From Heterodera schachtii (lineage: Eukaryota; Nematoda; Chromadorea; Rhabditida; Heteroderidae): DNA of 64,000 nt. The position numbers and the translations under genes were made by a program. Below are positions 35,836 through 47,470 of this stretch, in pieces. The notes beneath the pieces were generated by a model. The model did no database searches and had not been told where the DNA came from. It saw nothing but the letters and a program-made list of their open reading frames with translations. The DNA lies in the NCBI GenBank assembly GCA_023374025.1, contig SIJG01000034.1, positions 1,305,914 through 1,369,913 on the forward strand, in the 5' to 3' direction. Numbering within the stretch: the stretch's first letter is position 1; the number at the start of each line of letters is the position of its first letter.

Positions 35836-36364
35836 TAGGGCTTCCTTTTTTAGGCAAATGCCTAAAATTTCTGCGCACTTGATACGCATAGATAAGCACA
35901 AAAAACGCTTTTTCCGCTTAGTTTGGGATGTCTACGATGACTTTTATAATGTCCATTTTTGCCTATTTCGGGGTTTTTGTGCTTATTGTAGAGTTTTCGA
36001 AAAAAATCCTTATCAAAAATGCAATAATAACGAAAAATACACCCTTAAGAAATGGCCCGAAAAATTTTCAAAAATTACACCGATAAGAATTAAAATTTTT
36101 TTCAAAAATTGATCCCAAAATTTAATATTTTTTCTTAATAAAAATTTTTGGTTTAAAAATTTGTTATTTTTCGAAAAAACTTTAAACAATTTCATAATTT
36201 TATTTACAATTGAAATATTTAACTTTTTTACGTGTTTTGCTACTTAAAAAGCGTTCATAAAAAAGTATTTGCCTATTTTTGTGCCTATTTAATGCTTATT
36301 TTGCAATTTTTTGGCTTTTAAGTGCTTATTTCCCGATTTTTTGTGCCTAAAAAAGGAAGCTTTA
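35836..36364. mobile_element. hAT-like MITE with TAGGG/TAAAG ends
   Basis: Inverted ends GGCTTCCTTTTTTAGGCA (left) and TGCCTAAAAAAGGAAGC (right). Flanking octamers CGAATAGT and AGAATATT match at six of eight positions, a plausible eroded target duplication. The interior (AAGCACAAAAAACGC, GATGTCTACGATGA) recurs at 13.75-13.86 kb in the intron of the small peptide gene. Confidence -1.
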
Positions 36365-37449
36365 AGAATATTATTTGAAAATAATTAAACAATATTTATT
36401 TTTTATTTTAGTACGGAATATCGCCAGGCATTTCAAACGGTGTTTCCATTTGTGTTTAAACGATTTTCAAATGCTAATAAGCAATTCCAATGCTACACAA
36501 TGTTGAATGATGAAGATATTTCGGGATAAATCAGTCCAACATTAAATCGCACTTAATTGATGCCGCGGCGTTCCTTGGCCTATTAGCCCAAATCAATCAA
36601 ATTCACGTTATTCATTTGATTTTTAGATGAAAATATTTTATTAAAAAAATGTACTTTAAATCACTGAATTTATTTGATCACTCTTGTTTATAATTCATAA
36701 ACAGACAAAAACATTATTTAATTATTGGAAATATGAACATGTGTAATTTTATTATTAGTATTTAATTGGCCGGTGATTTTCGGGGCATTCTTCAAAATGT
36801 TTTCATTGCCATCATTGACATTAAATTTAATTAAGAAAAGGAATAATAAAGATTATTGACGAAAAGTAAAGCAACAAGAAATGATTAATAATTGAAATTC
36901 TGAAACTTTACACCTCCAAAAAATTTTCTGATAATTCATGCGACCAAACTTTTGATGCTAGTTTTTATTTTAGGGTTGGTCTCCAACCTTCGGGGAGAGA
37001 AAAAGCGGTCAAAACTTTGAAGACATGTACATTTTTGAGTTAATATTTCAATAATTTTGGGCTTTTGTCAATGTTTTGTTAACATTTTGGCATTTTCGAA
37101 TTTTTCATGTAAATTCAGAAATTCTTTGGTACTAAAAGCCAGGATCGGGAATTAGGACCTTCAACAATACCGGGAGGAAGGCATTTTACTAATTGGGAAT
37201 CGAATCTGCATTAAACAAAATTAACAAAGAATTTTCAAAAAACCCAGTAAATTTGTAATAGAATTTTCAAAAAAAAATCCAGCAAGTTAGGAATCTCATA
37301 AAATGCAAAAATTCACAAGACGTTTATTCCAACATTCGTTTTATAATCCCGAATTTGCTGAACTGCTTCCCAAAGTTTTGTCCTTGTTTTGGAAATGTTT
37401 TCACTCAATTTCTGTTTGTTGTACACGCATCAGCTTCGATTGGTTGTGC
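36365..37449. other. Intergenic; right part duplicated from the srg A flank
   Basis: 36,365-37,000 is AT-rich without recognised content. From about 37,000 the sequence parallels 14,915-15,295, the 3' flank of srg copy A, which marks one edge of the receptor duplication. Confidence -1.
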
Positions 37450-39259
37450 TCATGGCTTTTGAAATAAACGGCCATCATTTTGATTTTGGGTTAAATGTGT
37501 CACTGGCGTTTGGAAAGTGTTTGTTGGCATTGGCCAAATGCATTTTGGACAAAAGTCCTTGACAAATTGGTGACGGAAAATGCTGCTGGTGAACAACAAC
37601 ATCCAACTGGACAACACCAAAGTGCACAAGTCGTTGATCCACGGATATTGGGTGTAGACAATCGATGGATAGTCATAGAAAATGCCGGTGCCCATAATAA
37701 TCTAAAAATTTCACATTAAATTAATATTTAGCAATTAGTAATTTTAAACCAAAAAAACTGAGACAAAAGCGTGGCCAGCAAAAGTGAGAAGGGCGTAAAT
37801 TAGCAATTTCTTCTCAATGACATCACTTCCGTTTTGAGAATTTTGTTGGTGCACTTTTTTGCTTCTTCTATAGGCAATTAGCGTTGACACATTGACCAAA
37901 AGTGACAAGAGCAGGAAAATGACAGACGAAATCGCTTTCATGCTGTTAGCGTAGAAAAGGAAGGAATAATCCTAAAAAGCGGAAAATGTTGACAAATCGC
38001 ATCAGTCAGTATCAATGCGATCGGTGGTCAAAGACCTAAACAACTGACCTAAGACGGTCTGAGCTAACGGCATAAGCCTAGCTTATGCTTTAGCCAAAGT
38101 TCAGAGGCCTTTACTTGGGCCTTCAGTCGACTTAGCTAGGACGGTCTAAGCAAAGACTAAGGCTAGCTAAAACTAACCTAAGCTCAGCTTATGTGTAAGC
38201 CGAAGTCTAGGCCAAAGATTAGTCTTATTTTTGACTTTCATATTTTAGCTTGACTAGTTTTTTTAATTGAAATATACAAAATTTTTATCTAAATATTTCT
38301 CTGCTCGATTATTCCACTTTCCGGTGCTTTTCCTTTATACCGAAACATTTTCTTGGATGAAAAATCCGTCGCTTTCCGTTTCGAAGGGCATTGGAGTGAC
38401 AGTCATTTTCATAATTGGCAAACAGCTTAGCAATGGCACAACGAACACAATCAGTGCCAATATCATCAAAAAGAATTGCTTTTCCCAAATCTAATGGATG
38501 AAATTAAAATATTAATTAATATTTTAATAATTAAAAAAACCCTTTTCTGTTTGAGGGGAAATGCAATTGCAGTGAAACGATTCATCAAAATGAGAAAGGT
38601 GGCAATATTTGAGACTTGGTAAGCGACTGTTGTTGCAAAATAAAAACACAGAACGATGGCCCAGCCGGGCATCATACGGTAAAAGGGCAGCAATTGTTGG
38701 CCAAACATTGCTGGGATACGGTTACCGTAACTTGAAGAGAGAATCCACAGAATGTCCTGAACATGGGCATATTGAAAAATTATTTCAATAATTTTTAGCA
38801 TTAAATTTAAAACGGATAAAATTTAATTGTAAAGTTAAAACGCTGAAGCGACAGGCGTCACGGGGAAAAGCTTGGTCCGATTTATTAATAGATTTGTAAT
38901 AAGTTAAGGTAAATTTTAAATATTTATGAACAACTTGGGTTATTAATGAAATTTTAAAGGAATTTTTGCTGTAAAAATTTACTAGGAATAAAGAAAAGAA
39001 TAAAATTGGTTAGTAAATTAGAGACTTTTATGATAAATCAGCAAAATATTTTCGATAATTTAATTTAAAATTGCTTTTTACTCACTGCAATGGCGCGGAC
39101 GCAGAACAATTTGTAGAAGGACAGCTGCGCAAATTGTTTATGTCTTATGATTGTCACCATTTCCAAAATGTACAAAACCGTCGAAGGAATTTCCATTGAA
39201 AAGGCAAAATAATAAAACAAATTTCTGTTTTTGCCCATCCAATTGTTTATGGTGTCCAT
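37450..39259 (-). CDS. Serpentine receptor, class gamma (Srg), copy B
   Basis: Paralogue of copy A with the same five-exon structure and identical exon lengths: 39086-39259, 38541-38756, 38341-38490, 37750-37971, 37450-37701 (1,014 nt, 337 aa). Exons 1, 2 and 5 are nearly identical to A (ending NRFTAIAFPLKQKR in exon 2). Exon 4 starts differently: DYSFLFYANSMKAISS here against SYPYIGYLNRLKAISS in A, in a predicted loop before a TM helix. All splice sites are intact, including GT donors and AG acceptors at matching places. Likely functional. Introns again hold CTAAGCCTAG-type repeats (38.03-38.24 kb). Confidence -1.
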
Positions 39260-40169
39260 TTTTTATATTCCTTAATGATATTTTATTGTTGGATTATCTG
39301 TGGTATGGAAAAGAAATGATAATAACAACATTTAATTCACGCTTATTTCATTAAAATTCCGATGTTTTAGTGAATTTGGCAAATAATTAGGCAAAAATTG
39401 AAATAGAAAAATGTGATTAGTCGTAAAACTTTCCTTTAAAAATTTGCTAAATTAATTTACGGTTGATTATTCAAATTATTAGTTTCCTTTGTGAAATGGT
39501 CAATTAGTCAATTTTAAGACAAAGTTCAGTATATAATTACATATGTATTCTAATAAAACGGACGAAAAATCTCTGTCCAAATGTAATTAATTATAACGTA
39601 TGTCGAAAAGTGGACGTCAAATTAGGGAGTCAAGGTAATAATCAGAATTTGTAAATATTTTATTAAATATTACTCAGAAAATAAAATTATTTAAATATGT
39701 AAATTCAATAGAAAAGAATTAAATACTGAGAAAAAGGAATTTAAATATCAAAAAAAAGGTAAAATAAAGAAAAAAAATTAATACAAACAAATTTGAAGGA
39801 AGAGAGAAACAGACGAGAAAATTGTAAAAAAGTTGGGACCACATAACATTTTTTGCTGTATTACTGTGAATAGAAAAGAAATGTGATAATAATTAATTTA
39901 ATTTACGATTATTTCATTAAAATGCCGGTGTTTTAGTGAATTTGGCAAATAATTAGGCAAAAATTGAAATGGAAACATAACGAAAGGTGGCAAATAGAAT
40001 TAAAAAAGTAAACAATTTCAAATATGTAAAATTTAATTTAATTTTCTGAACTAAAGGCAGTTAGTAGGCAAGTTAATTACATTTCATTAATTTTTATTAA
40101 ATACGAAAGAATGGCATTAAATTTTGCTTGGTATGAAATGTTTTGCCTTCATTTAATTAATTTTTTTAA
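39260..40169. other. srg copy B upstream region
   Basis: The outer part (39,900-40,169) matches 17,400-17,650 upstream of copy A. The inner part has extra AT-rich sequence (39,400-39,900), including a second copy of the segment TTAGTGAATTTGGCAAATAA (39,370 and 39,930), a small internal duplication. No gene seen. Confidence -1.
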
Positions 40170-40863
40170 TTAATTTCGCGAATTATAAACACCTGCTGCT
40201 GTTTGTTTCAATTTAACCAATTCTCTACCCAAAAAATACAAAAGACTGTCATTAATTGGATTATTAATTTTGAACATTGAAAGAAAGTAACCATGAGCGT
40301 TTGGGCACAAAATATTTGAATTAAATTTGATTGAAATTAATGAGTTTAACAAAGGCATGCCAATCCTGTTTCTCTCGTCCGTTTTGATGTTCTTCAGAAC
40401 AGAAAAGACTGATTCACAAAATGCATTAGAAGGGAAAATTGACAGAATTGCAGAGACTAGTGATTTGAGCAGGACAAAATTTTGATTATGTTCTTTAAAT
40501 GCTTCGGTCAGCTGCCAATTTACGAAAAGGCATAAAGCAACAAATGATTTTGGACAATTTTTTCCCTTTTTAGAAAGTGCCATTGTAAAAATCATTCATT
40601 TTTAAATGTTTTTTGATTTTGATTTTTATAAAACAAAATTTAAAAATAATCCAAAAATGCCATTTTGTCATCGATTTGAAATGCGACTTCAATTCTTCAA
40701 AAGGAAAAATGCCAAAATAAGCGGCCACAGCACAGAAAGTGCAGTCAACGTTTTTGGTGTAAAAGTGCCGTTGCATCTGTTCTGATTGCAAAAGCATTGT
40801 TCGGAGCTTAAAAAATGGGAAAAAAACATTGGCGAAATAAAGATAAATTGAAAGCCAATGCAT
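40170..40863 (-). pseudogene. hAT-family transposase relic
   Basis: On the minus strand 40,595-40,170 encodes LSIFPSNAFCESVFSVLKNI and KTDERNRIGMPLLNSLI, matching the hAT C-terminal dimerisation pattern (a serine/proline start, E-x-x-F-S, then I/L-rich helices). An overlapping frame from 40,863 to 40,570 looks like the preceding part (TFCAVAAYFGIFPF). The DDE catalytic core, the N-terminal BED finger and the terminal repeats are not seen, so it is a fragment. Its last 30 residues also remain upstream of srg copy A (about 17,660-17,740), so it was there before the receptor duplication. Confidence -1.
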
Positions 40864-41436
40864 ATTAATTAGTTGACTAATTGTTGTTTTTTTTTTGATT
40901 AAAATTGCAAAAATTCTTTGGCGGCGCCTTTCGGCATCATTTGATTGTTCAAGTCACAGGACGGCATTCGTGTTCGGGGAATGGCAAGAAAAAGCGCTTT
41001 TGCTCAACAAATCTGCAACAGTCGCTTACAAAAATGTCAAATCCAAAACTAATTTAGAACGAAATGATATAATTTTTTTGGAGAATTTTCTTTTTTCAAT
41101 GAGCATCACATTAATTAAATTTATATTTTATTTTTATGTGTGCAAGCTTCAGCCCCGTGCTGAGTCGATCCAAAAAAACTCAGTGATTGATAAAATTAAA
41201 TAAATAAATTTAATTATTCGATTCACACAAAATCACGGTGCCGTCCGCTTAACCTTAATGTACGGCGCGACGCAAGTCATTTTCAAATTTTTTCATTTTC
41301 AATTTTTCACATTACTTTTCGCCATTTCTCCATTTGTAGTAGACACAGCCGAACGCCATTGATACTGTTTTGTAGAGCTCAGTGCCAAACCCCTGACAGG
41401 CTCCAAGCAAACGGGTCAAGAACCGGGCTCCCTGAT
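40864..41436. other. Intergenic, dispersed repeat fragment
   Basis: 40,890-40,960 (GATTAAAATTGCAAAAATTC, then TGGCGGCGCCTTTCGGCATC) resembles 18,110-18,160 and 20,570-20,610 inside the tandem units, so it belongs to a dispersed repeat. A plus-strand frame of 102 codons here has no recognisable content. The rest is unremarkable. Confidence -1.
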
Positions 41437-42730
41437 GTTTCGTCACTGAACCTTTCGTCACTGAATTTTTCGTCACTGAAACAATTTTTTAAAAAATTAA
41501 ACATTATGCCATACACTTTATAAATTTTTTTAACTAAAACCCATTAAATTTTTGCTAAATGGTATGAAATTTCACTTATCACACCATTCCAAAAATGAGC
41601 TTCTGAAAGGTTTTGACAAACAAATTGGAAAATCTTGGTATAAATCGAAAGCCCTTGATGAAAAGCTTTTTCTAAGCAAATGCTAATCAATTCAGGAGTA
41701 GAAAAAAGATATGGGCGTTCGAAATTTGTTTTTTAATTAAATTTTAATGGGTCTTGTCCCGCAGGTTGTTTGAATCCAGCAGAGTTGCTATAAATTGTTG
41801 TGTTGCAGATAAATGGACGATCTCTTAAGGCCTTTTCCACTAATGTGCTTATACTCGTTTGGGGTTCTAGTCGGTTTTACGCGTCCTTTGGCATTTTACG
41901 AGTCCCATGACATTTGGTCAATGGCAGGGATGGCATCGGAGGCCCCAAAAATTCCCGGAAATCGGAATTTCGTGCCATCAATTGATCCATGGTATTTTAG
42001 CCCTCTTAATAACAGAGGAAACCTAATTTTTGTCCGGTATTCAGTAATCTTTTTTAACTAAAATTTCGTTGTTAAACCTATGGTATCATGACAACTCATA
42101 CACAGGCAACTCGAACAATTGCTTAGACTAGGCTTAGGCTTTTTTGCACCTTTTTTACATTAGTTTACTTTCTGTTAACATCATTAAGTGTGCTTATGGT
42201 TGCTTTTGCACAACTCGATAATCAAAATATACAATCAAGAACAATTAGACGATTCGGAAGGTATAAAGTTTCGATTGACGGTTCGAAAAAACTGTTTTTG
42301 TGACGCATAAATGATGGAACGTGTAAACTGTTGTTGGGAGCGTAAAATGTGGTGGGACGCGTAAAACCGACTAGAACCCTGGTTTGGTTCAAGAAGCACT
42401 CTTTAAATATTATGCCATCCCTCAAAATTTCTCGTCACTAAACTTGACACACTTCCTTTACTCAACATTAACCAAATATATGAAATGATCCTCTAATAAC
42501 CACAAAAATGGAAGGGTTAAAGGTTATTACTATGATCGAACCAATTATAAAACAAATTAATCAAAGTTCGGTGTTAGACTGATATTTTTTCAAATAAATT
42601 AGGTATGTAGATATATATATAATTTTAAAAAAATTTAATTTTTTTTTCTTTTAAAATTATTTATTTTATTTCAGTGACGAAAGGTTCAGTGACGAAAAGT
42701 TTAGTGACGAAACGTTCAGTGACGAAACGT
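41437..42730. mobile_element. Composite inverted-repeat element with subterminal TTCGTCACTGAA repeats
   Basis: The left end has three copies of TTTCGTCACTGAA in a row; the right end has four inverted copies (TTCAGTGACGAAA). Nested inside is a second inverted pair, GGTTCTAGTCGGTTTTACGC (41,862) against GCGTAAAACCGACTAGAACC (42,356), and CAGGGATGGCA (41,925) against TGCCATCCCT (42,413), like the ends of the hAT-like element at 49,960. The flanks look alike (AAGAACCGGGCTCC left, AAGAACCGGACCCA right). No coding sequence. Confidence -1.
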
Positions 42731-42968
42731 TCGGCCACCAAGAACCGGACCCAGCCTGGGAGATAGCACTTGAAAAACTGATCAAAAAATTGTTCTTAAC
42801 CGGGCCGGTCCGGTCAATTTTGGTGCCCCGAAAGTGGTGCGATAGGCTTCTGGAAAATGGCCAATTAGTCACTGAGTTTTTTTTTTGGATAGACCTAGCA
42901 CTCTTCAGCCCATAGGCGCAGCGGGAGAAATTTAATTAATGTGTTAATTGCTTTTCAATCGTGCTGCG

Positions 42969-43321
42969 TCGTTTCGTAAAATCCGCCATTTTAACGAATT
43001 TTTCAACAAAACATGGCATAACTTTGCTTAAAGGCAATCAAATTTTACATTCTTGGTATCATTCGATAACCAAACTTTTTCTCTATCAGCCTGCTGAATT
43101 TAAAAAAAATTGGTCAACTTTTAAAAAGTTGCATGAAAAAAGTACTCTTTCTACCATAACTTATGTTAAATTCGATAATTTTATTTAAAACATTTGCAAG
43201 CTAATAGAGAAGAAGCTTGCCTATTGAATGATACCAAGAATGTAAAATTTGATTGCCCTTAAGCAAAGTTATGTCATGTTTTGTCGAAAAATTCGCTAAA
43301 ATGGCGGATTTTACGAAATGA
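42969..43321. repeat. Hairpin element with shared core
   Basis: Arms TTTCGTAAAATCCGCCATTT and AAATGGCGGATTTTACGAAA. Inside each arm lies CATAACTTTGCTTAA ... GGTATCATTCGATA, the core also found in the hairpins at 34.4, 46.9, 49.6 and 52.9 kb and in the half copy at 4.4 kb. The loop contains AAGTTGCATGAAAAAAG. No coding sequence. Confidence -1.
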
Positions 43322-44072
43322 CCTACATACCACCCTTTTCAATGAATACATTCTTTGAAAAAGCATAGAAAATAATGTATGTATTTTGAAAAAAAAAGAC
43401 AAATGCCAATCCAATCGAATTATAATATTGGCGAAAACTTTTTGTTCTTCAATCATTACGTCATAGAATTGTTAGGAATTTTTAAGAATTTACTAAATTT
43501 ATAACATGGATAATTTCAAATACCATATGTATAAGAAGCGGGATTGGAGTCTGTATAATTTTTCGAACACGGGATTCGGTCGGGATCTCGACTCGGAATC
43601 CCTCCAACCCCAGTTGGTCCGGTATCTAGTATGAGTGTATTGTCTAAAACACACTAAAAAGCCTTGGAATTACCCAGACGAACTTCCAACAAAATTTTCT
43701 CTCAAAATCTCTTTTGTGCTTCCGGCCTAAAACGATTATGCTGGTTTTTTTTAAAACTTTGATGCTCACAATCAACAGTGGAGACAACGTTGCGATTAAA
43801 AAAGATAAATTAACTGGTCAAAATTATTTACTAATAAATTTTTCCCCTAAAATCACCGGCGAAGGGAATTGACAATTTATATCGATAAACAATTAATTAA
43901 TTAAAAATAATTAAATCAATCAATCGACGGACCCTTTCCTTTCATTTCCTTCTTTGTCATTACATAATGACAAAATATACTTTTATTTAAAGACAAAGCA
44001 TTTTCTCATTTATCATTGCTTTTATCCCCTAAATTTTGTGATTTATTTGTGCTTTTCAATTTATTGTCCGTA
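43322..44072. other. Intergenic, upstream of the acetyltransferase gene
   Basis: Contains a GGGATCTCGACTCGGAATCC-type fragment (43,560-43,620) related to the ATCCCG-rich block near 51 kb. Otherwise AT-rich, no gene seen; the promoter of the next gene is presumably in the last few hundred bases. Confidence -1.
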
Positions 44073-47000
44073 ATGAGTTCGAATGCCAATGAACGAAGCG
44101 ATGGTTTGTCTTTGTGTTCCATTTTTATAATTACTTAAAATTAAATATTTTTAATTTAAATAATTATCCAAATATCAAAAACTCTGAAAAGCGTACATTT
44201 TGCAGAAGTGTTCGCTACCATCACAATCCATGACCACCACCAAAAACAAGCGAAGGATCAGCGGCAAATTGACATTCGGCTAATGCGTGCCGACGAAGTG
44301 CAAGCATGTGCCGAAATAATACGAGATGCTTATTTGGGTAGCACAGCACAAACCAGGGATGGCACGGAATTCCGACTTCCAGTTTCCGGCATTGTTGGTG
44401 TCGGGATTCCGATTTCCAGAAAATTATAGATATAGGAATTCCGATTTCTGATTCCCGAAATTTTGACAAAAAATCGGAATTTTTTGGAAAATTTTTTTTT
44501 ACCAATTCAAAATGATTAATTTTAAATTGAGAGATAATTTTTTGTATTTTTAATAAAGAAAAGTGGGTACTTTTAGGCTGTTTGTTTCTCGTAAGTACGT
44601 GTAAAAATAAGAAATAAAAAATAAAATTGTAAATACTATTGTTGTAGTTGGAAAATATTTTTAAAATAATTCCACGAGGGGGCGGCTCAAAATGAAAAGT
44701 ATCAACAAATAATCCGCACAAAGCCCAAATTTTTTGCTTTTAAAATCTAATAATTTGCACATGCATTTAAATGAGATTTAATTAGATATTTTCATCGAAA
44801 TAGATCAGATTTAAAATAATTATTACGCTTTTTAAAGTTTTGAATTTGTTTTTTCTATCCGTTAGACGATTGTCGCAAGATTGAGCATGCGACAGAGGAG
44901 GATCGCATGCGAATGCACAACCCCGAACCGTCACGGGCAGCCCAGGCAATTCGCAATTATCTGGACGAGCCGGAAAGTGTTGTGTTCGTTGCGGAAAACA
45001 AAAAAAAGTCAGAATAAATGAATTATAAATGCAATAAATATTATACAAAAAGGGAGTTAAAATTTTAATTGATTATTTTGGCAGTCATTAAAATATTTAA
45101 ATTTTTTATCTTCACAGAACAACAAATGATGACAGTGCCAATGTGATTGCGTTTTGTCGGTTGAAATTGTGCCAAAATGGCAACACAATAAACGGTGGAC
45201 CATTTGCAGAGATTGGCCCATTTGCAACATTAATAGGCTGGTTTTATTGATTAAATTGTTTAAATGATGCTAATCATTTAATTACACTAATTTATAAAAT
45301 TATTAAAATTTGTGATTGGATTTTAGGTGCTAAAAGGCGAAAAAGGCACCTAAAAAGAGCTAAGAAAAATGCCAAACTGATGCTAAAAAGTTTGATTAAC
45401 ACTTTTTTAATTAAGTGAATTCTGTTCTGTATATATATTCTCTATATTAAATTTTATTTTTTTGAAAAAATGAAAAACTTTCTTCAAAGAGAAAATTTAA
45501 AAAAGAATTATTTTTTCGAAACTTGAAAAAAAAACATCGGTCATTTGAAATAATAAATTACAAAATTTTGTCCTGGAAATCCCCTGGGTTTTTTTTTTAC
45601 ATTTAACCTGGACCTGGTTTCCTGGACAAAAATCCAGGTCCAGGAAAAATCCAGTTGCCGAAAAATGGCCTGGACCTGGATCCAGGAAAAATCCTGGCCT
45701 GGATCCTGGTCAGGTCGAGCTCTAAATTTTCTATTAAAAGCCGAATAGACAATTTAGCTGGTAGTTAATGACTCCTTCTGCCGTTTTAGGCTTCCAAAGG
45801 TTTGGCATTGGCACGGCACTTTTAAATGAAGCGCACAAATACGCGCAAAGGCAATGGCACGTCGCTGAGATGCAATTGGAAGTGCACGGCGTCAGACGAC
45901 CGATTGGCCAAGGCGAAATTGTGCCAATGACAGCGCAAATGCATTTCTATGCAAAGCGCGGCTATCGCAGGACGGGAAAGGTGCGAAATAGAGATCGACC
46001 TGGACCTGGACCCAGGCCTGGATTTTTCCTGGATCCAGGTCCAGGCCATTTTTCGGCAACCTGGATTTTTCCTGGACCTGGATTTTTGTCCAGGAAATCC
46101 AGATCCAGGTTCAACATGGAATCCAGGTCCAGGTCTAATGTGAAAAAAAATCCAGGTCCAGGCAAAACACGAAAAAACCTGGATTTCCTGGACAAAATTT
46201 TAGAATTTATTATTTCAAGTGACCTATGTTTTTTTCAAGTTTTCAAAAAATGATTAAATAGATTTAGAAACACATTATTATTGTAAATTAGATATTTTTA
46301 GATGTTCCAAAGCAATTAATTAATTTTTTCAAACATTTTTTTGATTTTTAAAATGAGTTTCAAAAAATCCAGGTCCAGGCCTGGATCCAGGTCCCGAGGA
46401 GCCTGGATTTTTCCTGGACCTGGATTTTCCTGGATTTTTGTCCAGGAAATCCAGGTCCAGGCTTTTTCAAAATGTCGATCTCTAGTGCGAAATGAGAAGC
46501 AAAACGAGAAGTTAAATTTTGTAGAAAAAAAAATTAAAAAAAAAAAAAATTAACTATACAAAATAAAATGTAAATCAAAAGAAGAATACCGAAAAATTCA
46601 TTTAAAAGATTTGAATTATGTTATCCTAAAAATGTTTGAAAATACATTTTCTTCTCTAAAAGATTTTAAAATAAGTTTAAATGATTCTCCATATAAAATT
46701 TAAGCAAATATATTTATAATGAGAATAATTCAAGCACTTTTAGTAATTTTAGAGAAAAATGCTTATTTGTTAATTTGAATATTTTATTTTTCTTTTATTC
46801 TATTTTCCGAAACTATTTTAGTTTTGATAATGTTTTAGTTGAACAAAAAAAAAAATTGAAAATACATATATAATTGGGTACATCCATTCCTAGGAAGAAA
46901 AATCCGTGGTTGGTCGACCGACGAAAAGTGCAAATTTTGCTAGGTTTTTGACTAAATCAACCCATAACTTTTCTCAGACGCAACCAAATTGCACAACTTG

Positions 47001-47470
47001 GTATCATACGATAGCCCTTGAATTGCTTTATTAGCATGCTAAATTTCAAAAAAAATTATTAAGTTTTTCATAAGTTCTAGCCAAAAAACTGAAAAAATTG
47101 TCATAAGTTTTGAAAAACTTAATAAAATTTTTGAAATTTGGCATGCTAATAACGCAATCCAAGGGCTATCGTATGATACCAAGATTGTGCAGTTTAGTTG
47201 CGTATGAGAAAAGTTATGAGTTGATTTAGTCAAAAATTTAGCAAATTTTGCACTTTTTGTCCTTCGCCAAATTTGCACTTTTTGTCCTTCGACTCACCAC
47301 GGAAAAAACATTTTAAGCGGGTTTTTCTTCATTTATCAAATTCGAACGCTTCTTAAATTGAATGAATTAAATTTCAGGTGCGTTGGTTCAATAAGCCGGA
47401 AGATGCCAATTTTGTGGTTGTGCCAACTCATCTTGCATATCTTGAATTGATGGTCAAAGATTTTGAGTGA
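44073..47470 (+). CDS. GNAT-family N-acetyltransferase
   Basis: Acetyl-CoA-dependent acetyltransferase of the GNAT fold. Exons: 44073-44103, 44206-44337, 44866-45007, 45118-45236, 45790-45980, 47378-47470, joined in consistent phase, about 235 aa. The N-terminal part (IDIRLMRADEVQACAEIIRD) is a typical GNAT first strand and helix; motif A, QRFGIGTALLNEAHKYA (Q/R-x-x-G-x-G), is in exon 5; MHFYAKRGYRRTG is the usual late beta-bulge region; the protein ends LELMVKDFE. Substrate unknown. Intron 45237-45789 begins with GC (AATAG/GCTGG), the only donor that keeps phase with motif A. Introns 2, 4 and 5 all hold transposon sequence, and intron 5 is 1.4 kb because of two insertions. Confidence -1.
44350..44470. 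repeat. Fragment of the CAGGGATGGCA element in an intron
   Basis: CCAGGGATGGCACGGAATTCCGACTTCC-type sequence (here from 44,350) matches one end of the complete element at 49,960-50,789 and continues with its GGAATTCCGATTTC repeats; the other end is missing. Confidence -1.
45310..45725. mobile_element. CCAGGTCCAGG-rich element, intron 4 of the acetyltransferase gene
   Basis: Contains dense CCTGGACCTGG/CCAGGTCCAGG palindromes (45,590-45,710) and ends AGGTCGAGCTCTA, like the right terminus of the element in intron 5. The left border is unclear; no clean target duplication found. Confidence -1.
45989..46484. mobile_element. hAT-like MITE inserted at a splice donor
   Basis: Perfect inverted ends TAGAGATCGAC / GTCGATCTCTA and a perfect 8-bp target duplication GTGCGAAA at 45,981-45,988 and 46,485-46,492. 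TIR TAGAG fits the hAT YARNG rule and the TSD fits nTnnnnAn. The interior is built of CCTGGACCTGG palindromes around an AT-rich middle. The left TSD copy is the 5' splice site of acetyltransferase exon 5. Confidence -1.
46904..47302. repeat. Hairpin element with shared core, intron 5
   Basis: Ends CCGTGG / CCACGG; arms include AAAAGTGCAAATTTTGC and its inverse, and inner GGTATCATACGATAGCCCTT mirrored by AAGGGCTATCGTATGATACC. The right arm repeats TTTGCACTTTTTGTCCTTCG twice. It sits 75 bp before the last exon of the acetyltransferase gene. Confidence -1.

Noticed and set aside
44221..44721. Minus-strand frame of 166 codons antisense to the acetyltransferase gene
   Set aside because: It crosses exon, intron and a MITE fragment without its own splice sites; the plus-strand gene is well supported.
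45768..46253. Plus-strand extension of acetyltransferase exon 5 into a DRPGPGPRPG-type repeat protein
   Set aside because: The extension is the inserted hAT-like MITE; the donor at 45,981 and the last exon at 47,378 complete the GNAT fold instead.
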